Part shown: positions 9,159 through 18,929 of the stretch, piece by piece | Numbering within the stretch: the stretch's first letter is position 1 | How the letters are laid out: the number at the start of each line of letters is the position of its first letter | Program-made: the position numbers and the translations under genes | Notes under the pieces: generated by a model | The model's input: the letters and a program-made list of their open reading frames with translations, nothing else | Told to the model about the DNA's origin: nothing | Databases searched by the model: none | NCBI RefSeq assembly: GCF_034521165.1 | Contig: NZ_JAXHMV010000001.1 | Span: 186,001 to 250,000 of the forward strand | DNA from: Thiohalophilus sp. | GTDB lineage: Bacteria; Pseudomonadota; Gammaproteobacteria; UBA6429; Thiohalophilaceae | DNA length: 64,000 nucleotides | Direction: 5' to 3'

Positions 9159-9404
9159 ATGAGTAAAGGACAGTCCTTACAAGATCCGTTTCTCAATGCG
9201 CTGCGTAAGGAACGCGTCCCCGTTTCAATCTTTCTGGTGAACGGGATTAAATTGCAGGGGCAGATCGAGTCATTTGACCAGTTTGTGGTGCTGCTGCGTA
9301 ATACAGTTAACCAAATGGTGTACAAACACGCGATTTCCACCGTCGTGCCGGCGCGCAATGTGAAGCTGCCGGTGGCGGAGGAAAACGACAAGGGTAATCT
9401 TTAG
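9159..9404 (+). CDS. hfq: RNA chaperone Hfq
   Basis: Hexameric Sm-like protein that pairs small RNAs with mRNAs. 81 residues: Sm1 (VSIFLVNGIKLQGQIESFDQ) and Sm2 with the diagnostic YKHA motif (NQMVYKHAISTVVP), then a short acidic tail (EENDKGNL), much shorter than the E. coli C-terminus. A cggagataataacg leader supplies the Shine-Dalgarno. The 100 bases before it are strongly AT-rich with TTGATT and two TATAAG boxes, so hfq probably has its own promoter inside the operon. Confidence 0.98.
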   Translation: MSKGQSLQDPFLNALRKERVPVSIFLVNGIKLQGQIESFDQFVVLLRNTVNQMVYKHAISTVVPARNVKLPVAEENDKGNL

Positions 9405-9436
9405 TCGCCAGCCCCGGTTGGCGAGGGTGGTAATGA

Positions 9437-10753
9437 TTGTTTGAGCGTCCTCAAGCCGGTGAACGGGCTGTTCTGGTTCATCTGGCTCTGCAAGCGGAAC
9501 AGCAACAGGAAGAACCCCGGGAATTCCGTGAGCTGGCTGTTTCCGCCGGTGCCGAACCCATCGCGGTGATCACCGGTTCGCGGGCGGTTCCCCATCCCCG
9601 TTATTTTGTGGGGACCGGCAAGGCCGAGGAGATCCGCGATACGGTCAGGGAACTCCAGGCCGATCTGGTGCTGTTCAACCATGCTCTGTCACCGGTCCAG
9701 GAACGTAACCTGGAGCAATTGCTCAAATGCCGGGTGCTGGATCGCACCGGCCTGATCCTGGATATCTTCGCCCAGCGCGCCCGCACCCACGAAGGCAAGC
9801 TGCAGGTCGAGCTGGCGCAACTCAAACACCTTTCCACACGGCTGGTGCGCGGCTGGACCCATCTGGAACGCCAGAAAGGCGGTATCGGCCTGCGCGGTCC
9901 CGGTGAAACACAGCTGGAGACCGACCGCCGCCTGATTGGCGAGCGGATTCGCCAGCTCAACAAGCGGCTGGAAAAGGTCCAGCGCCAGCGCGAGCAGGGG
10001 CGTCGCGCCCGCAAACGGCGCGAGATCCCCTCGGTCTCGCTGGTCGGCTATACCAATGCCGGCAAATCCACCCTGTTTAACCGGCTGACCGATTCCCACG
10101 TGTATGCCGCCGATCAACTTTTTGCCACCCTGGATCCGACCCTGCGCCGGCTGGAACTGGCCGACGGGCAGGCCCTGATTCTGGCCGACACGGTGGGCTT
10201 TATTCGCCATCTGCCGCATGATCTGGTGGCAGCGTTTCGCTCCACCTTGCAGGAAACCCGCGACGCGGACCTGCTGCTGCATGTGGTGGATGCTTCCAGC
10301 CCCGAGCGCGACGGGAATATCGAGCAGGTCGATGCGGTGCTGGCGGAAATCGAGGCCAGTGATGTGCCCCAGCTGCTGGTGTACAACAAAATCGATCAGC
10401 TCGAGGAGAGCGAGCCGCGGATTGAATACGACGAGCACGGCCTGCCCTGGCGGGTGTGGATCTCGGCCCAGAGCGGCACCGGGCTGGCCGAGTTGCGCGA
10501 AGCGCTGGCGGCACGACTGGATCGCGGCCGGGTCTGCCATGAGCTGCTGTTGCCGGTGGCGCAAGGGCGACTGCATGCTCTGTTATATGAAGTCGGCAAG
10601 GTTCACCGCGAGCAGGTGGACGAGCAGGGTAACTGGCTGATGACCGTCGAAATGCCACGTGCCGACTGGGACGCCCTGGACAAACATTATGCGATTGGCG
10701 CGCATCTGGCCGGCGAGGAAGACGTGGCCCGGCTCGCCCATCTGGCTTCCTGA
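9437..10753 (+). CDS. hflX: Ribosome-associated GTPase HflX
   Basis: GTPase that splits or rescues stalled 70S ribosomes, especially after heat stress. 438 residues from a TTG start at 9437, chosen because MFERPQAGERAVLVHL aligns with the E. coli start and a GAGGGTGG Shine-Dalgarno lies just upstream. It has the N-terminal HflX domain (VGTGKAEEI, RTGLILDIFAQRA), a basic coiled linker (KRLEKVQRQREQGRRARKR), then the G domain: G1 GYTNAGKSTLFN, G3 DTVGFIRHLP, G4 YNKID. It lies 32 bases after hfq, in the conserved order. Confidence 0.96.
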   Translation: MFERPQAGERAVLVHLALQAEQQQEEPREFRELAVSAGAEPIAVITGSRAVPHPRYFVGTGKAEEIRDTVRELQADLVLFNHALSPVQERNLEQLLKCRVLDRTGLILDIFAQRARTHEGKLQVELAQLKHLSTRLVRGWTHLERQKGGIGLRGPGETQLETDRRLIGERIRQLNKRLEKVQRQREQGRRARKRREIPSVSLVGYTNAGKSTLFNRLTDSHVYAADQLFATLDPTLRRLELADGQALILADTVGFIRHLPHDLVAAFRSTLQETRDADLLLHVVDASSPERDGNIEQVDAVLAEIEASDVPQLLVYNKIDQLEESEPRIEYDEHGLPWRVWISAQSGTGLAELREALAARLDRGRVCHELLLPVAQGRLHALLYEVGKVHREQVDEQGNWLMTVEMPRADWDALDKHYAIGAHLAGEEDVARLAHLAS

Positions 10754-10907
10754 CAAAGAGCGGGGACAAGCGTGGCGAGCTAAATCCGGAGCATGCCTTG
10801 CGGCAGGTAGCGAAGCCCCATAGAATTGCCCCTCGGTCACATTGAAAATCCATTTTCCTGAATTGAACCGCACGCGCTGATTCAGAACACATATTACGGA
10901 GCATCAC

Positions 10908-12080
10908 ATGGCCTGGAATGAACCTGGTGGTTCAAATAACAAGGATCCCTGGGGTAATCGCAATAACCCGCAAGGCGGTCCCCCCGATCTCGACGAAGTC
11001 ATCAAAAAGCTGCAGGCCAAGTTCGGCGGTCTGTTCGGTGGCAAAGGCGGTGGCGGTGGTAAGACGCCAGGTATCCCTGGCGGTTCCAGCGGGTTGAGCT
11101 TGATCATCCTGGTGCTGGTGGCGGTCTGGGCCCTGTCCGGCATCTACATCATTAATGAAGGCAAGGAAGGCGTGGTACTGCGCTTCGGTGAATTCCACGC
11201 CATTCAGCCGCCGGGTCCGCACTGGTACCCGCGTTTTATCGACACGGTCGAGATCGTGGATATCTCCCAGGTCCGCTCGGTGCATATCGGTGAGGGCAGT
11301 ACTGAAGCCCTGATGTTGACCAAGGACGAGAACATTGTCGATATGGAGTTCGTGGTGCAGTACAACGTCCGCGATTCGCGTCGCTTTCTGTACCACGTTC
11401 GTGAGCCGGAAATTTCACTGCGCCACGTGACCCAGAGTGCGGTGCGCGAGATCGTCGGGAACAATGATATGGAATTCATTATCACCCAGGGACGCGAGAA
11501 GATCGCTTCCGAAGCCTGGGACCGGATTCAGGGCATCCTCGACAGCTATGAGACCGGGCTACAAGTGCGCGGATTCAACATGCAAAAAGCCCAGCCACCA
11601 CAGGAAGTCATGGCCTCGTTCGATGACGTGGCTGCCGCGCGCGAGGATCGGGTGAAATTCATGAACCAGGCCAGGGCTTACGCCAACAATATCCTGCCCC
11701 GGGCCGAAGGTCAGGCGCAGCGTTTCCTCGAGGAAGCCAAGGCCTATCGCGATGAAAAAGTTTCCGTCGCCGAGGGTGATGCTGAACGCTTCCTGGAAAT
11801 CATGCGCGAGTACAAGAAATCGCCCCGGGTCACGCGCGAACGTCTGTATCTGGAGGCGATGGAAGAGCTGATGGAGAAAAACCCCAAGGTTATGGTTGAT
11901 CTCAAAGAAGGCAACAATCTGATGTATCTGCCGCTGGACCAGTTGATGAAGCAACGCGCCAGTGGTTCAAGTAACAAAAGCGATGACTCACAGGGGTCCG
12001 GTCCGTTCTCTCAACAGGTAGAGGATTTCGGACTGGATCAGACCCGTGAGCGCGATCGTTCAAGGGAGGTGCGCCAATGA
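10908..12080 (+). CDS. hflK: FtsH protease regulator HflK (SPFH protein)
   Basis: Inner-membrane SPFH/band-7 protein that with HflC cages the FtsH protease and modulates its access to membrane substrates. 390 residues: a Gly/Asn-rich cytoplasmic N-terminus (about 1-60), one transmembrane segment (LSLIILVLVAVWALSGIYII, about 64-83), the SPFH domain, a long helical stretch and a Gln/Ser-rich tail. An acggag Shine-Dalgarno precedes the ATG. Its stop overlaps the hflC start by four bases (ATGA), coupling translation of the two partners. Confidence 0.96.
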   Translation: MAWNEPGGSNNKDPWGNRNNPQGGPPDLDEVIKKLQAKFGGLFGGKGGGGGKTPGIPGGSSGLSLIILVLVAVWALSGIYIINEGKEGVVLRFGEFHAIQPPGPHWYPRFIDTVEIVDISQVRSVHIGEGSTEALMLTKDENIVDMEFVVQYNVRDSRRFLYHVREPEISLRHVTQSAVREIVGNNDMEFIITQGREKIASEAWDRIQGILDSYETGLQVRGFNMQKAQPPQEVMASFDDVAAAREDRVKFMNQARAYANNILPRAEGQAQRFLEEAKAYRDEKVSVAEGDAERFLEIMREYKKSPRVTRERLYLEAMEELMEKNPKVMVDLKEGNNLMYLPLDQLMKQRASGSSNKSDDSQGSGPFSQQVEDFGLDQTRERDRSREVRQ

Positions 12081-12952
12081 ATCCGAAACTTCTGGGCGCC
12101 GCCATCGTCCTCGTCATTGTCGCCGTGGTGGGAAGCAGCAGCGTTTTCACCGTCAGCGAGCGTGAGCTGGCCATTTTGTTTGCCCTGGGCAAGATCGAGA
12201 AAGCCGATTATGAACCGGGTCTGCATTTCAAATGGCCGTTCGTGAACAATGTCCGCAAGTATGAAAAGCGGATTATTACCGCCGATACCGCGCCGCAGCG
12301 TTATCTGACCCAGGAACAGAAACCGGTGATCGTGGATTACTATGTCAAGTGGCGGATCCGTGATGTCGAAACCTATTACAAGACCATGCAGGGTCAGGAA
12401 GCCCGGGCCCGTCAGCAGTTTCAGTCGATCGTCAACAAGGGACTGCTGGACGCCTTTGGTGAGCGCAACCTGCAGGAAGTCATCTCCAGTGCGCGCGATG
12501 AAATCATGCGTAGCATCACCGAGAAGGCCAGCGAACGGGTCGAGAGTTTCGGTATCGAGATCGTCGATGTCCGTCTCAAGCGGATCGAGCTGACCGAGCG
12601 GGTGTTCAAGAACATTTTCGAACGCATGAAGTCGGCGCGTGAAAAGGAAGCCAACGAATTGCGCGCTACCGGTCAGGGTGAAGCTGAACGGATCCGCGCC
12701 GAGGCGGAACGGCAGAAAACCGTGATGCTGGCCAAGGCCTATCGCGAGGCACAGGCGATTCGCGGCGAGGGTGACGCCCAGGCGGCGGCGATTTACTCCG
12801 CTGCCTATCAGCAAGATGAAGAGTTTTACTCCTTCTATCGCAGCCTGACCGCCTATCGTAAATCACTGGTGGGTGAAGGCAATATGATGGTGCTGGAACC
12901 GGATTCCGACTTCTTCAAGTATTTCAAGGATAATAATCCCACCGGCAAGTGA
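12077..12952 (+). CDS. hflC: FtsH protease regulator HflC (SPFH protein)
   Basis: Partner of HflK in the membrane complex that surrounds FtsH. 291 residues: an N-terminal signal-anchor (LLGAAIVLVIVAVVGSSSVF), then the SPFH domain (FTVSERELAILFALGKI ... GLHFKWPFVNNVRKYEKRI) and an alanine/glutamate-rich helix (ATGQGEAERIRAEAERQKT). Usual family length. Starts within the last four bases of hflK. Confidence 0.97.
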   Translation: MNPKLLGAAIVLVIVAVVGSSSVFTVSERELAILFALGKIEKADYEPGLHFKWPFVNNVRKYEKRIITADTAPQRYLTQEQKPVIVDYYVKWRIRDVETYYKTMQGQEARARQQFQSIVNKGLLDAFGERNLQEVISSARDEIMRSITEKASERVESFGIEIVDVRLKRIELTERVFKNIFERMKSAREKEANELRATGQGEAERIRAEAERQKTVMLAKAYREAQAIRGEGDAQAAAIYSAAYQQDEEFYSFYRSLTAYRKSLVGEGNMMVLEPDSDFFKYFKDNNPTGK

Positions 12953-12995
12953 CGCGCCGATAACGTTTGACTAATCACGCTTTCGGACGTCATTC

Positions 12996-13184
12996 ATGTG
13001 GCAGGAATTGATTGTGGCAATCGCACTGGTGCTGGTGATCGAGGGGATTACACCGGCACTCAGTCCCACCTCTTTTCGTCGTGGTCTGTTAATGGTGGCC
13101 CAGATGAGCGACCGTGTTTTGCGGCGTATCGGGCTGGCTGCCATGCTCGGTGGGGCGTTGTTGATCTATCTGGTCAAGGGTTAG
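12996..13184 (+). CDS. yjeT: DUF2065 small inner-membrane protein (YjeT-like)
   Basis: 62 residues with two predicted hydrophobic helices (QELIVAIALVLVIEGITPAL and IGLAAMLGGALLIYLV) joined by a basic loop. Matches the DUF2065 family found after hflC in many gammaproteobacteria, including E. coli yjeT. Function unknown; its constant place between hflC and purA suggests a link to the HflKC complex, but that is inference. Confidence 0.9.
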   Translation: MWQELIVAIALVLVIEGITPALSPTSFRRGLLMVAQMSDRVLRRIGLAAMLGGALLIYLVKG

Positions 13185-13191
13185 AAACAGA

Positions 13192-14370
13192 ATGAAATCC
13201 GATCGTTGGTTGTTACCGGAAGGGATCGAAGAGGTCCTGCCAGAACAGGCGCGCCAGCTGGAAACGCTGCGCCGGCGTCTGCTCGATCTGTATGCCGGCT
13301 GGGGCTATGAGCTGGTGATTCCGCCGATGATCGAGTATCTCGATTCCCTGTTGACCGGCACCGGCCACGATCTCGATTTGCAGACCTTCAAACTGACCGA
13401 TCAGCTGACCGGCAAGCTGATGGGACTGCGCGCGGACATGACGCCGCAGGTAGCGCGCATCGATGCGCATACGCTGAAACAGGCCGGCCCGTCACGGCTT
13501 TGCTATATCGGTTCGGTATTGCATACCCGTCCGGATGGCTTTGCCGGTTCGCGCAGTCCGATCCAGGTAGGCGCCGAACTTTACGGTCACAGCGGCAGCG
13601 AAAGCGACGTGGAAGTCTTTCGGCTGATGCTGGAGACCCTGCGCCACAGCGGTGTCCAGGATCTCTATTTTGATCTCGGCCATGTCGGTATTTATCGGCA
13701 GCTGGTACGCGAGGCGAAGCTGTCCGAAGAACAACAGGCCGAACTGTTCGATGCCCTGCAACGCAAGGCGATTCCCGAAATCGAGCAATTGCTGGCTAAC
13801 AGCCCGGTCGAGAAAAAGATTGCCGATGGACTGCGCGGCCTGGCAACGCTCAACGGGGATGAATCGGTCATCGAAGAAGCGCGCCGTCTGCTGGCTTTCG
13901 CCGGTGACGGGGTCAACCAGGCGCTGGATAATCTGCAGGCCGTGGCGCAACAGATCAGGAATCACGAGCCGCAGATTCCCCTGCATTTCGATCTGGCCGA
14001 ATTACGCGGTTACAACTATCACACCGGCGTGGTCTTCGCCGCTTACGTGCCGGGACGGGGTCAGGCCATTGCCCAGGGCGGGCGTTACGACGAAATCGGC
14101 AAGGTCTTCGGTCGTTCCCGGGCCGCCACCGGTTTCAGTACCGATCTCAAGACATTGATCGATCTGGGTGAGACGGCACTGTCGCTGCCCGGCGCGATTT
14201 ACGCACCGGCTGAAGAGGATGCCGGTTTACGCGAGCACATCGAACAACTACGCCGGCAGGGAGAGCGGGTCATCAGCGCTCTGCCGGGCGATAACAGCGA
14301 TCCGCAGCAACTGGGCTGCGATCGCAAGCTGGTCAGGGATGGCAAGACATGGCAGATTGTAACGATTTGA
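13192..14370 (+). CDS. hisZ: ATP phosphoribosyltransferase regulatory subunit HisZ
   Basis: HisRS-like protein that has lost aminoacylation and instead activates the short form of HisG, the first enzyme of histidine synthesis. 392 residues with the class II core: LLPEGIEEVLPEQARQLETL, a motif-2-like segment (LRADMTPQVARIDAH), and GRYDEIGKVFGRSRAATGFS as motif 3. It lacks the C-terminal anticodon-binding domain of HisRS. hisG is not in this window. The hflC-yjeT-hisZ-purA order occurs in Pseudomonas and relatives; starts seven bases after yjeT. Confidence 0.95.
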   Translation: MKSDRWLLPEGIEEVLPEQARQLETLRRRLLDLYAGWGYELVIPPMIEYLDSLLTGTGHDLDLQTFKLTDQLTGKLMGLRADMTPQVARIDAHTLKQAGPSRLCYIGSVLHTRPDGFAGSRSPIQVGAELYGHSGSESDVEVFRLMLETLRHSGVQDLYFDLGHVGIYRQLVREAKLSEEQQAELFDALQRKAIPEIEQLLANSPVEKKIADGLRGLATLNGDESVIEEARRLLAFAGDGVNQALDNLQAVAQQIRNHEPQIPLHFDLAELRGYNYHTGVVFAAYVPGRGQAIAQGGRYDEIGKVFGRSRAATGFSTDLKTLIDLGETALSLPGAIYAPAEEDAGLREHIEQLRRQGERVISALPGDNSDPQQLGCDRKLVRDGKTWQIVTI

Positions 14371-14391
14371 TAACAACAACAGGCTGAAGTC

Positions 14392-15705
14392 ATGGGCAAG
14401 AACGTCGTCATTATCGGGACCCAGTGGGGAGATGAAGGTAAAGGCAAGATCGTCGATCTGTTGACCGATCGGGCTTCAGCCGTGGTGCGGTTCCAGGGTG
14501 GGCACAATGCTGGACATACCCTGGTGATCGGCGACAAGAAAACCGTGTTGCACCTGATCCCGTCGGGTGTGCTGCGGGAAAACGTCCAGTGCCTGATCGG
14601 CAACGGCGTGGTGCTCTCGCCCGAGGCGCTGCTCGATGAACTGAAGATGCTCGAAAACGAAGGCGTCCCGGCCCGCGAGCGACTGCGCATCAGCGAAGCC
14701 TGTCCATTGATCCTGCCCTATCACGTGGCGCTGGATCATGCCCGCGAAGTGGCGCGCGGCAAAAAAGCCATCGGCACCACCGGCCGCGGTATCGGCCCGG
14801 CCTATGAAGACAAGGTCTCCCGCCGCGGCCTGCGCCTGGGCGATCTGTTTCACCGCGAACGCTTTGCCGCCAAGCTGGGCGAAATCCTCGATTATCACAA
14901 CTTCGCCCTGCAACACTATTTCAAGGTCGAACCGGTGGACTTCAACCAGGTGCTGGAACAGGCCATGGCTATGCGCGAGGAGCTGCAGCCGCTGGTGGCC
15001 GATATTCCCGAACTGCTGAACCAGCATATGCAGGCCGGCAACAACATCATGTTCGAGGGTGCCCAGGGCGCGTTGCTGGACATCGACCACGGCACCTATC
15101 CGTTTGTGACCTCGTCCAACACCACCGCCGGCGGGGCGAGCACCGGCAGCGGTATGGGCCCGCGCAATCTCGATTACGTGCTCGGGATCACCAAGGCCTA
15201 TACCACCCGGGTCGGCTCCGGCCCGTTCCCCACGGAACTGTATGACGGCAATCTGTTAATGGATGAAGTCGGCGCGCGGCTGGCCGAACGCGGCCACGAG
15301 TTCGGCTCCACCACCGGCCGCCCGCGGCGTTGCGGCTGGTTCGATGCCGTGGCCCTGCGCCGATCGGTCTTGATCAACAGCGTCAGCGGCCTGTGTATCA
15401 CCAAGATGGACGTGCTGGACGGCCTGGACCAGATCCAGATCTGCGTGGGTTACAAATGTAACGGCGAAGTGCGCGATACCCCGCCGGTCGGCGCCGAAGC
15501 CTTTGAAAGCTGCGAACCGGTTTACGAAGCCATGCCGGGCTGGCAGGAGTCCACCGTCGGCCTGAAAAGCTACGACGACCTGCCGGCCAACGCCAAGGCC
15601 TATCTCAAGCGCATCGAAGAAGTCACCGGCACTCCCGTGGATATCATTTCCACCGGCCCCGAACGCAGCGAAACCATCATTCTCCGTCATCCGTACGATG
15701 TTTAA
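14392..15705 (+). CDS. purA: Adenylosuccinate synthetase PurA
   Basis: Joins IMP and aspartate with GTP to give adenylosuccinate, the first committed step to AMP. 437 residues. Signature GTP/IMP-binding segments are GTQWGDEGKGKIVDLLT at the N-terminus, RFQGGHNAGHTL, GTTGRGIGPAYEDK, VTSSNTTAGGASTGSG and TTGRPRRCGWFD. The stop codon lies inside a perfect 10-bp inverted repeat that may end transcription of the block. Confidence 0.97.
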   Translation: MGKNVVIIGTQWGDEGKGKIVDLLTDRASAVVRFQGGHNAGHTLVIGDKKTVLHLIPSGVLRENVQCLIGNGVVLSPEALLDELKMLENEGVPARERLRISEACPLILPYHVALDHAREVARGKKAIGTTGRGIGPAYEDKVSRRGLRLGDLFHRERFAAKLGEILDYHNFALQHYFKVEPVDFNQVLEQAMAMREELQPLVADIPELLNQHMQAGNNIMFEGAQGALLDIDHGTYPFVTSSNTTAGGASTGSGMGPRNLDYVLGITKAYTTRVGSGPFPTELYDGNLLMDEVGARLAERGHEFGSTTGRPRRCGWFDAVALRRSVLINSVSGLCITKMDVLDGLDQIQICVGYKCNGEVRDTPPVGAEAFESCEPVYEAMPGWQESTVGLKSYDDLPANAKAYLKRIEEVTGTPVDIISTGPERSETIILRHPYDV

Positions 15706-15724
15706 CGGCCGTCGGGCCGTTAAA
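15701..15724 (+). terminator. Hairpin over the purA stop codon
   Basis: TTTAACGGCC (15701-15710) and GGCCGTTAAA (15715-15724) form a perfect 10-bp stem with a 4-base loop. No T-tract follows, so it may be a weak or Rho-assisted terminator or a 3' stability hairpin. Confidence 0.45.
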
Positions 15725-15779
15725 CAGGGGCTAGACACTAGGTACTGGGTCCTGGCAGCTAGAACCTGATATTCAGATG

Positions 15780-16320
15780 TTTATCAAAACATTACCACGA
15801 AGACGCGAAGGCACGAAGAAAAATTAATTCACTTCGAGACTTCGTGTCTTCGTCGTAAAAATAGCTAGATACTATCCCCTGGGTCGATACCGAGATAGAA
15901 AGAATAAAGCCTGTCTCATGGATTGTAGGAGCGCCTTTGGCGCGATAAAGGCCCGGGCAATCGGCAAGGTCTGTCGCGGCGCAGCCGCTCCTACAGAGAT
16001 GTGATGGGTTGGCACGGTAAACCGTGTATGAATTTTTATAAAAGCGTTACCACGAAGACGCGAAGGCACGAAGAAAAATCAATTCACTTCGAGACTTCGT
16101 GTCTTCGTGGTAAAAAATAGCCCGATAGATGGAATGTCAGGTAGCGCTACACGCAATACACTCTTAGTACTTAGAACTTAGAACTTAGACGAACTTATGA
16201 ACTCCCTGGGTCGATACCGAGATAGAAAAAACAAAGCCTGTCTCATGGATTGTAGAGCGCCTTTGGCGCGATAAAGGCCCGGGCAATCGGCAAGGTCTGT
16301 CGCGGCGCAGCCGCTCCTAC
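15780..16320. repeat. Duplicated non-coding block with REP and hairpin elements
   Basis: The 695-base gap between purA and modC holds no gene. Two modules occur twice in direct orientation. Module 1 is a hairpin (ttaccacgaagacgcg ... cttcgtggtaa) at 15792-15858 and 16047-16113. Module 2 (ccctgggtcgataccgag ... cgctcctacag) is at 15877-15996 and 16204-16320. Module 2 contains two head-to-head REP-like arms (tgtaggagcgcctttggcgcgat and the reverse of tgtaggagcggctgcgccgcgac). The second copy carries about 80 extra bases including AACTTAG heptads. This looks like a local duplication followed by insertion. Confidence 0.8.
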
Positions 16321-16327
16321 GACTTCA

Positions 16328-16400
<73 letters not shown>

Positions 16401-16404
<4 letters not shown>

Positions 16405-17465
16405 ACCAGCGCAACGCTTTTCACCTGCGCGTAAACCTGCTTGCCGACTGTCAGGTCCAGGTGCTCGGCGGACTTGCGGGTAATGCGGGCAAGCAGGCTG
16501 GCGCCGTTGGCATCGAGTTTGACCAGTTGCTGGGCCGGGGGCTCTTCGGCGATGGCCTCGATGGTAACGGGGAAGATGTTCAGGATGCTGGTATCGGTTT
16601 GTTGCGAGAGGGTCAGACTGATATCCCGGGCCTGCAGTCGCACTCGCACTGCCTGACCTGTCGGCAAGTCGGCCTGCGCCACCGTCAGTCTTCCGCCGGC
16701 GAACTCGAGATAGCTCAAACCGTATTGATCATCATGCGCGTTAACCGTCGCTTCCACGATAGTCTCGGCATCGGGGGCATGGGCCAGGGGCAGATCGAGC
16801 CGGTTTAATAACTCGATCACGCTGCCGTTGGCCTGGACCCGGCCGCCGTTCAACATGACCATTTGCTGCGCCAGTTGTGCCACTTCACTGTGATCGTGAC
16901 TGACGTACAGCACCGGGATCGACAGCGCCTGCGACAGCTGCTGCAGGCAGGCCATGATGGCGTTTTTACTGTCGCGATCCAGCGCGGCCAGCGGCTCGTC
17001 CATCAGCAGCAGTTGCGGGGCTGACAGCAGGGCGCGACCGATCGCCACTCGCTGGCGTTCGCCCCCGGATAAATTTGTCACAGAACGTGCCTGTAATCTG
17101 TCGATACCTAACAGGTCGGCAATGTGATCGGGATCCACGCCGGCCTGATCGCCACCGCTACGGCGATAGCCGTAGAGCAGGTTGTCGCGCACCGACAGAT
17201 GCGCGAACAGGTTGGCCTCCTGAAAGACATAACCGATGCCGCGCCGGTGCACCGGTACAAAGGTGTTTTCATCCTGCCAGGTGGTATGGCCCAGTTTCAC
17301 GCTGCCGCGGGCCATCGGCTCCAGGCCGGCAATGCAGCGTAACAGGGTGGTCTTGCCGCAGCCCGACGGGCCGAACAGGGCGGTGATGCCCTGCATCGGC
17401 GCACTGAATTCGGCCTGTAGCGTGAAATCCCCACGGCTGAGTTGAAAGCGGGCCTGCAACGTCAT
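16401..17465 (-). CDS. modC: Molybdate ABC transporter ATP-binding protein ModC
   Basis: Powers molybdate uptake through ModB. 354 residues: the ABC domain has Walker A GPSGCGKTTLLRC, Q-loop in YVFQEANLFAHLSV, signature LSGGERQRVAIGRALL, Walker B LLLMDEPLAALD and the switch His in YVSHDHSEV; a C-terminal MOP/TOBE domain (last 70 residues) binds oxyanion for trans-inhibition. The start overlaps the modB stop by four bases. The gene ends in a heptad tandem repeat. Confidence 0.96.
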
Positions 17466-18142
17466 GCGGGCAGCACCTGCAAACGCCGGTTATAGCGATA
17501 GACCAGCAGCAGCATGATGAACGAGGCCAGCAACAGCCCGCCGGCCAGCCAGTGGGCACTGGCGTAATCCACCGCCTCGACATGATCATAAATCGCAATC
17601 GATAGCACCTGGGTTTCGCCGGGGATATTGCCGCCGATCATCAACACCACGCCGAATTCCCCGACCGTATGCGCAAAGCCGAGAATCGCGGCGGTGATAA
17701 AACCCGGCCGGGCCAGCGGGAAGATGACACTGAAAAACCGATCCAGCGGTGAGGCACGCAGGGTCGCGGCCACTTCCAGCGGCCGGCGACCGATGGCGGC
17801 AAAGGTATTTTGCAGCGGCTGTACCACGAACGGCAGGGAATAGAACACCGAACCGATCACCAGCCCGCTGAAAGTAAAGGCCAGCGAACCCAGTCCCAGC
17901 GCGTCGGCGGTCTGGCCGAAGATCCCCCGCGGTCCCAGCGCCAGCAAAAGATAAAACCCGAGCACCGTGGGCGGCAGCACCAGCGGCAGGGCAATCACCG
18001 CCTCGATCACCGGTTTGAACCTGGCGCGACTGTGAGCCAGCCACCAGGCCAGCGGCGTACCGAGCAGCAACAAAATCACCGTAGTGAGCGAGGCCAGCTG
18101 CAGCGTGATCCACAGGGCCTGCAGGTCGTTCGCGCTGATCAT
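17462..18142 (-). CDS. modB: Molybdate ABC transporter permease ModB
   Basis: Inner-membrane permease of the molybdate importer. 226 residues with five or so hydrophobic segments and the binding-protein-dependent transport motif region (AATLRASPLDRFFSVIFPLARPG) that contacts ModC, followed by HTVGEFGVVLMIGGNIPGET. Four-base overlaps with modA upstream and modC downstream indicate a tightly coupled operon. Confidence 0.96.
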   Translation of the reverse strand: MISANDLQALWITLQLASLTTVILLLLGTPLAWWLAHSRARFKPVIEAVIALPLVLPPTVLGFYLLLALGPRGIFGQTADALGLGSLAFTFSGLVIGSVFYSLPFVVQPLQNTFAAIGRRPLEVAATLRASPLDRFFSVIFPLARPGFITAAILGFAHTVGEFGVVLMIGGNIPGETQVLSIAIYDHVEAVDYASAHWLAGGLLLASFIMLLLVYRYNRRLQVLPA

Positions 18143-18897
18143 TCCCTCTCCTGTGACGGGGTGGCGTAGCCGAACCGGCGCATGATCCGCCCGGCGGGTT
18201 CACTTTTTATGAAGGCGATAAACGCCCGCGCGGCCGGGGTGTCGTTCAATATCACCGCCTGCTGTTCGATTGGCTCGTACAGTGATTCGGGAACGATCCA
18301 CAGCGATCCCTGTTTGCCCCTGCCTGTGCCTTGCAGTTGTGACAGCGCGACAAAGCCCAGCTGTGCGTTACCGGTGGCAACAAACTGAAAGGTCTGGGCG
18401 ATGCTCTCGCCGCGCACAATTCGGGGTTGCAATGTCGCGTATAAACCGTGTCGTTTCAGTACCTGTTTCGCCGCCAGTCCGTAAGGCGCCAGGCGCGGAT
18501 TGGCCATTGCTAGCCGCCGGAAATCGCTGGTTTCCAACACCTTGCCTTCAGTGTCCACGTAACCGGGTTCGGGGCTCCATAACGCCAGTTTACCTATCGC
18601 GTAGGTAAACCGACTGTGCGGGACGCTGCGTTGTTGTTCCTCGAGTAACGCGGGGCGGCGCACATCGGCGGCAAAAAAGAGATCAAACGGCGCGCCGTTG
18701 AGAATTTGCGCGTAATGTTTGCCGGTCGAGCCGCTGGCGAGTACCAGCCGATGTTCGCTGTTCGCTTCAAACTCCCCGACCAGCGCCTCCAGCGTGGTTT
18801 TGAAATTCGCCGCCACTGCTACCCGCAAGGTCTCCGCACCGCAAAGCGGTGCAGCCAGTAACAGCAAGACGATGGAATAAATGCGAGTTACATGCAT
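18139..18897 (-). CDS. modA: Molybdate-binding periplasmic protein ModA
   Basis: Captures molybdate in the periplasm and delivers it to ModBC. 252 residues with a signal peptide (IVLLLLAAPLCGA, cleavage before ETLRV), then the type II binding-protein fold: VAVAANFKTTLEALV, the SGSTGKHYAQI anion loop and APFDLFFAADVRRP. First gene of modABC. I looked for a ModE-type palindrome upstream and saw none; the upstream gap instead holds repeat sequences. Confidence 0.94.
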   Translation of the reverse strand: MHVTRIYSIVLLLLAAPLCGAETLRVAVAANFKTTLEALVGEFEANSEHRLVLASGSTGKHYAQILNGAPFDLFFAADVRRPALLEEQQRSVPHSRFTYAIGKLALWSPEPGYVDTEGKVLETSDFRRLAMANPRLAPYGLAAKQVLKRHGLYATLQPRIVRGESIAQTFQFVATGNAQLGFVALSQLQGTGRGKQGSLWIVPESLYEPIEQQAVILNDTPAARAFIAFIKSEPAGRIMRRFGYATPSQERE

Positions 18898-18929
18898 CGA
18901 TTGCCTCGGTCAGATGTTTCGGCACTATT

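Noticed and set aside
18898..18929. ModE operator upstream of modA
   Set aside because: No paired palindrome of the expected type was found; the upstream sequence is mostly repeats.
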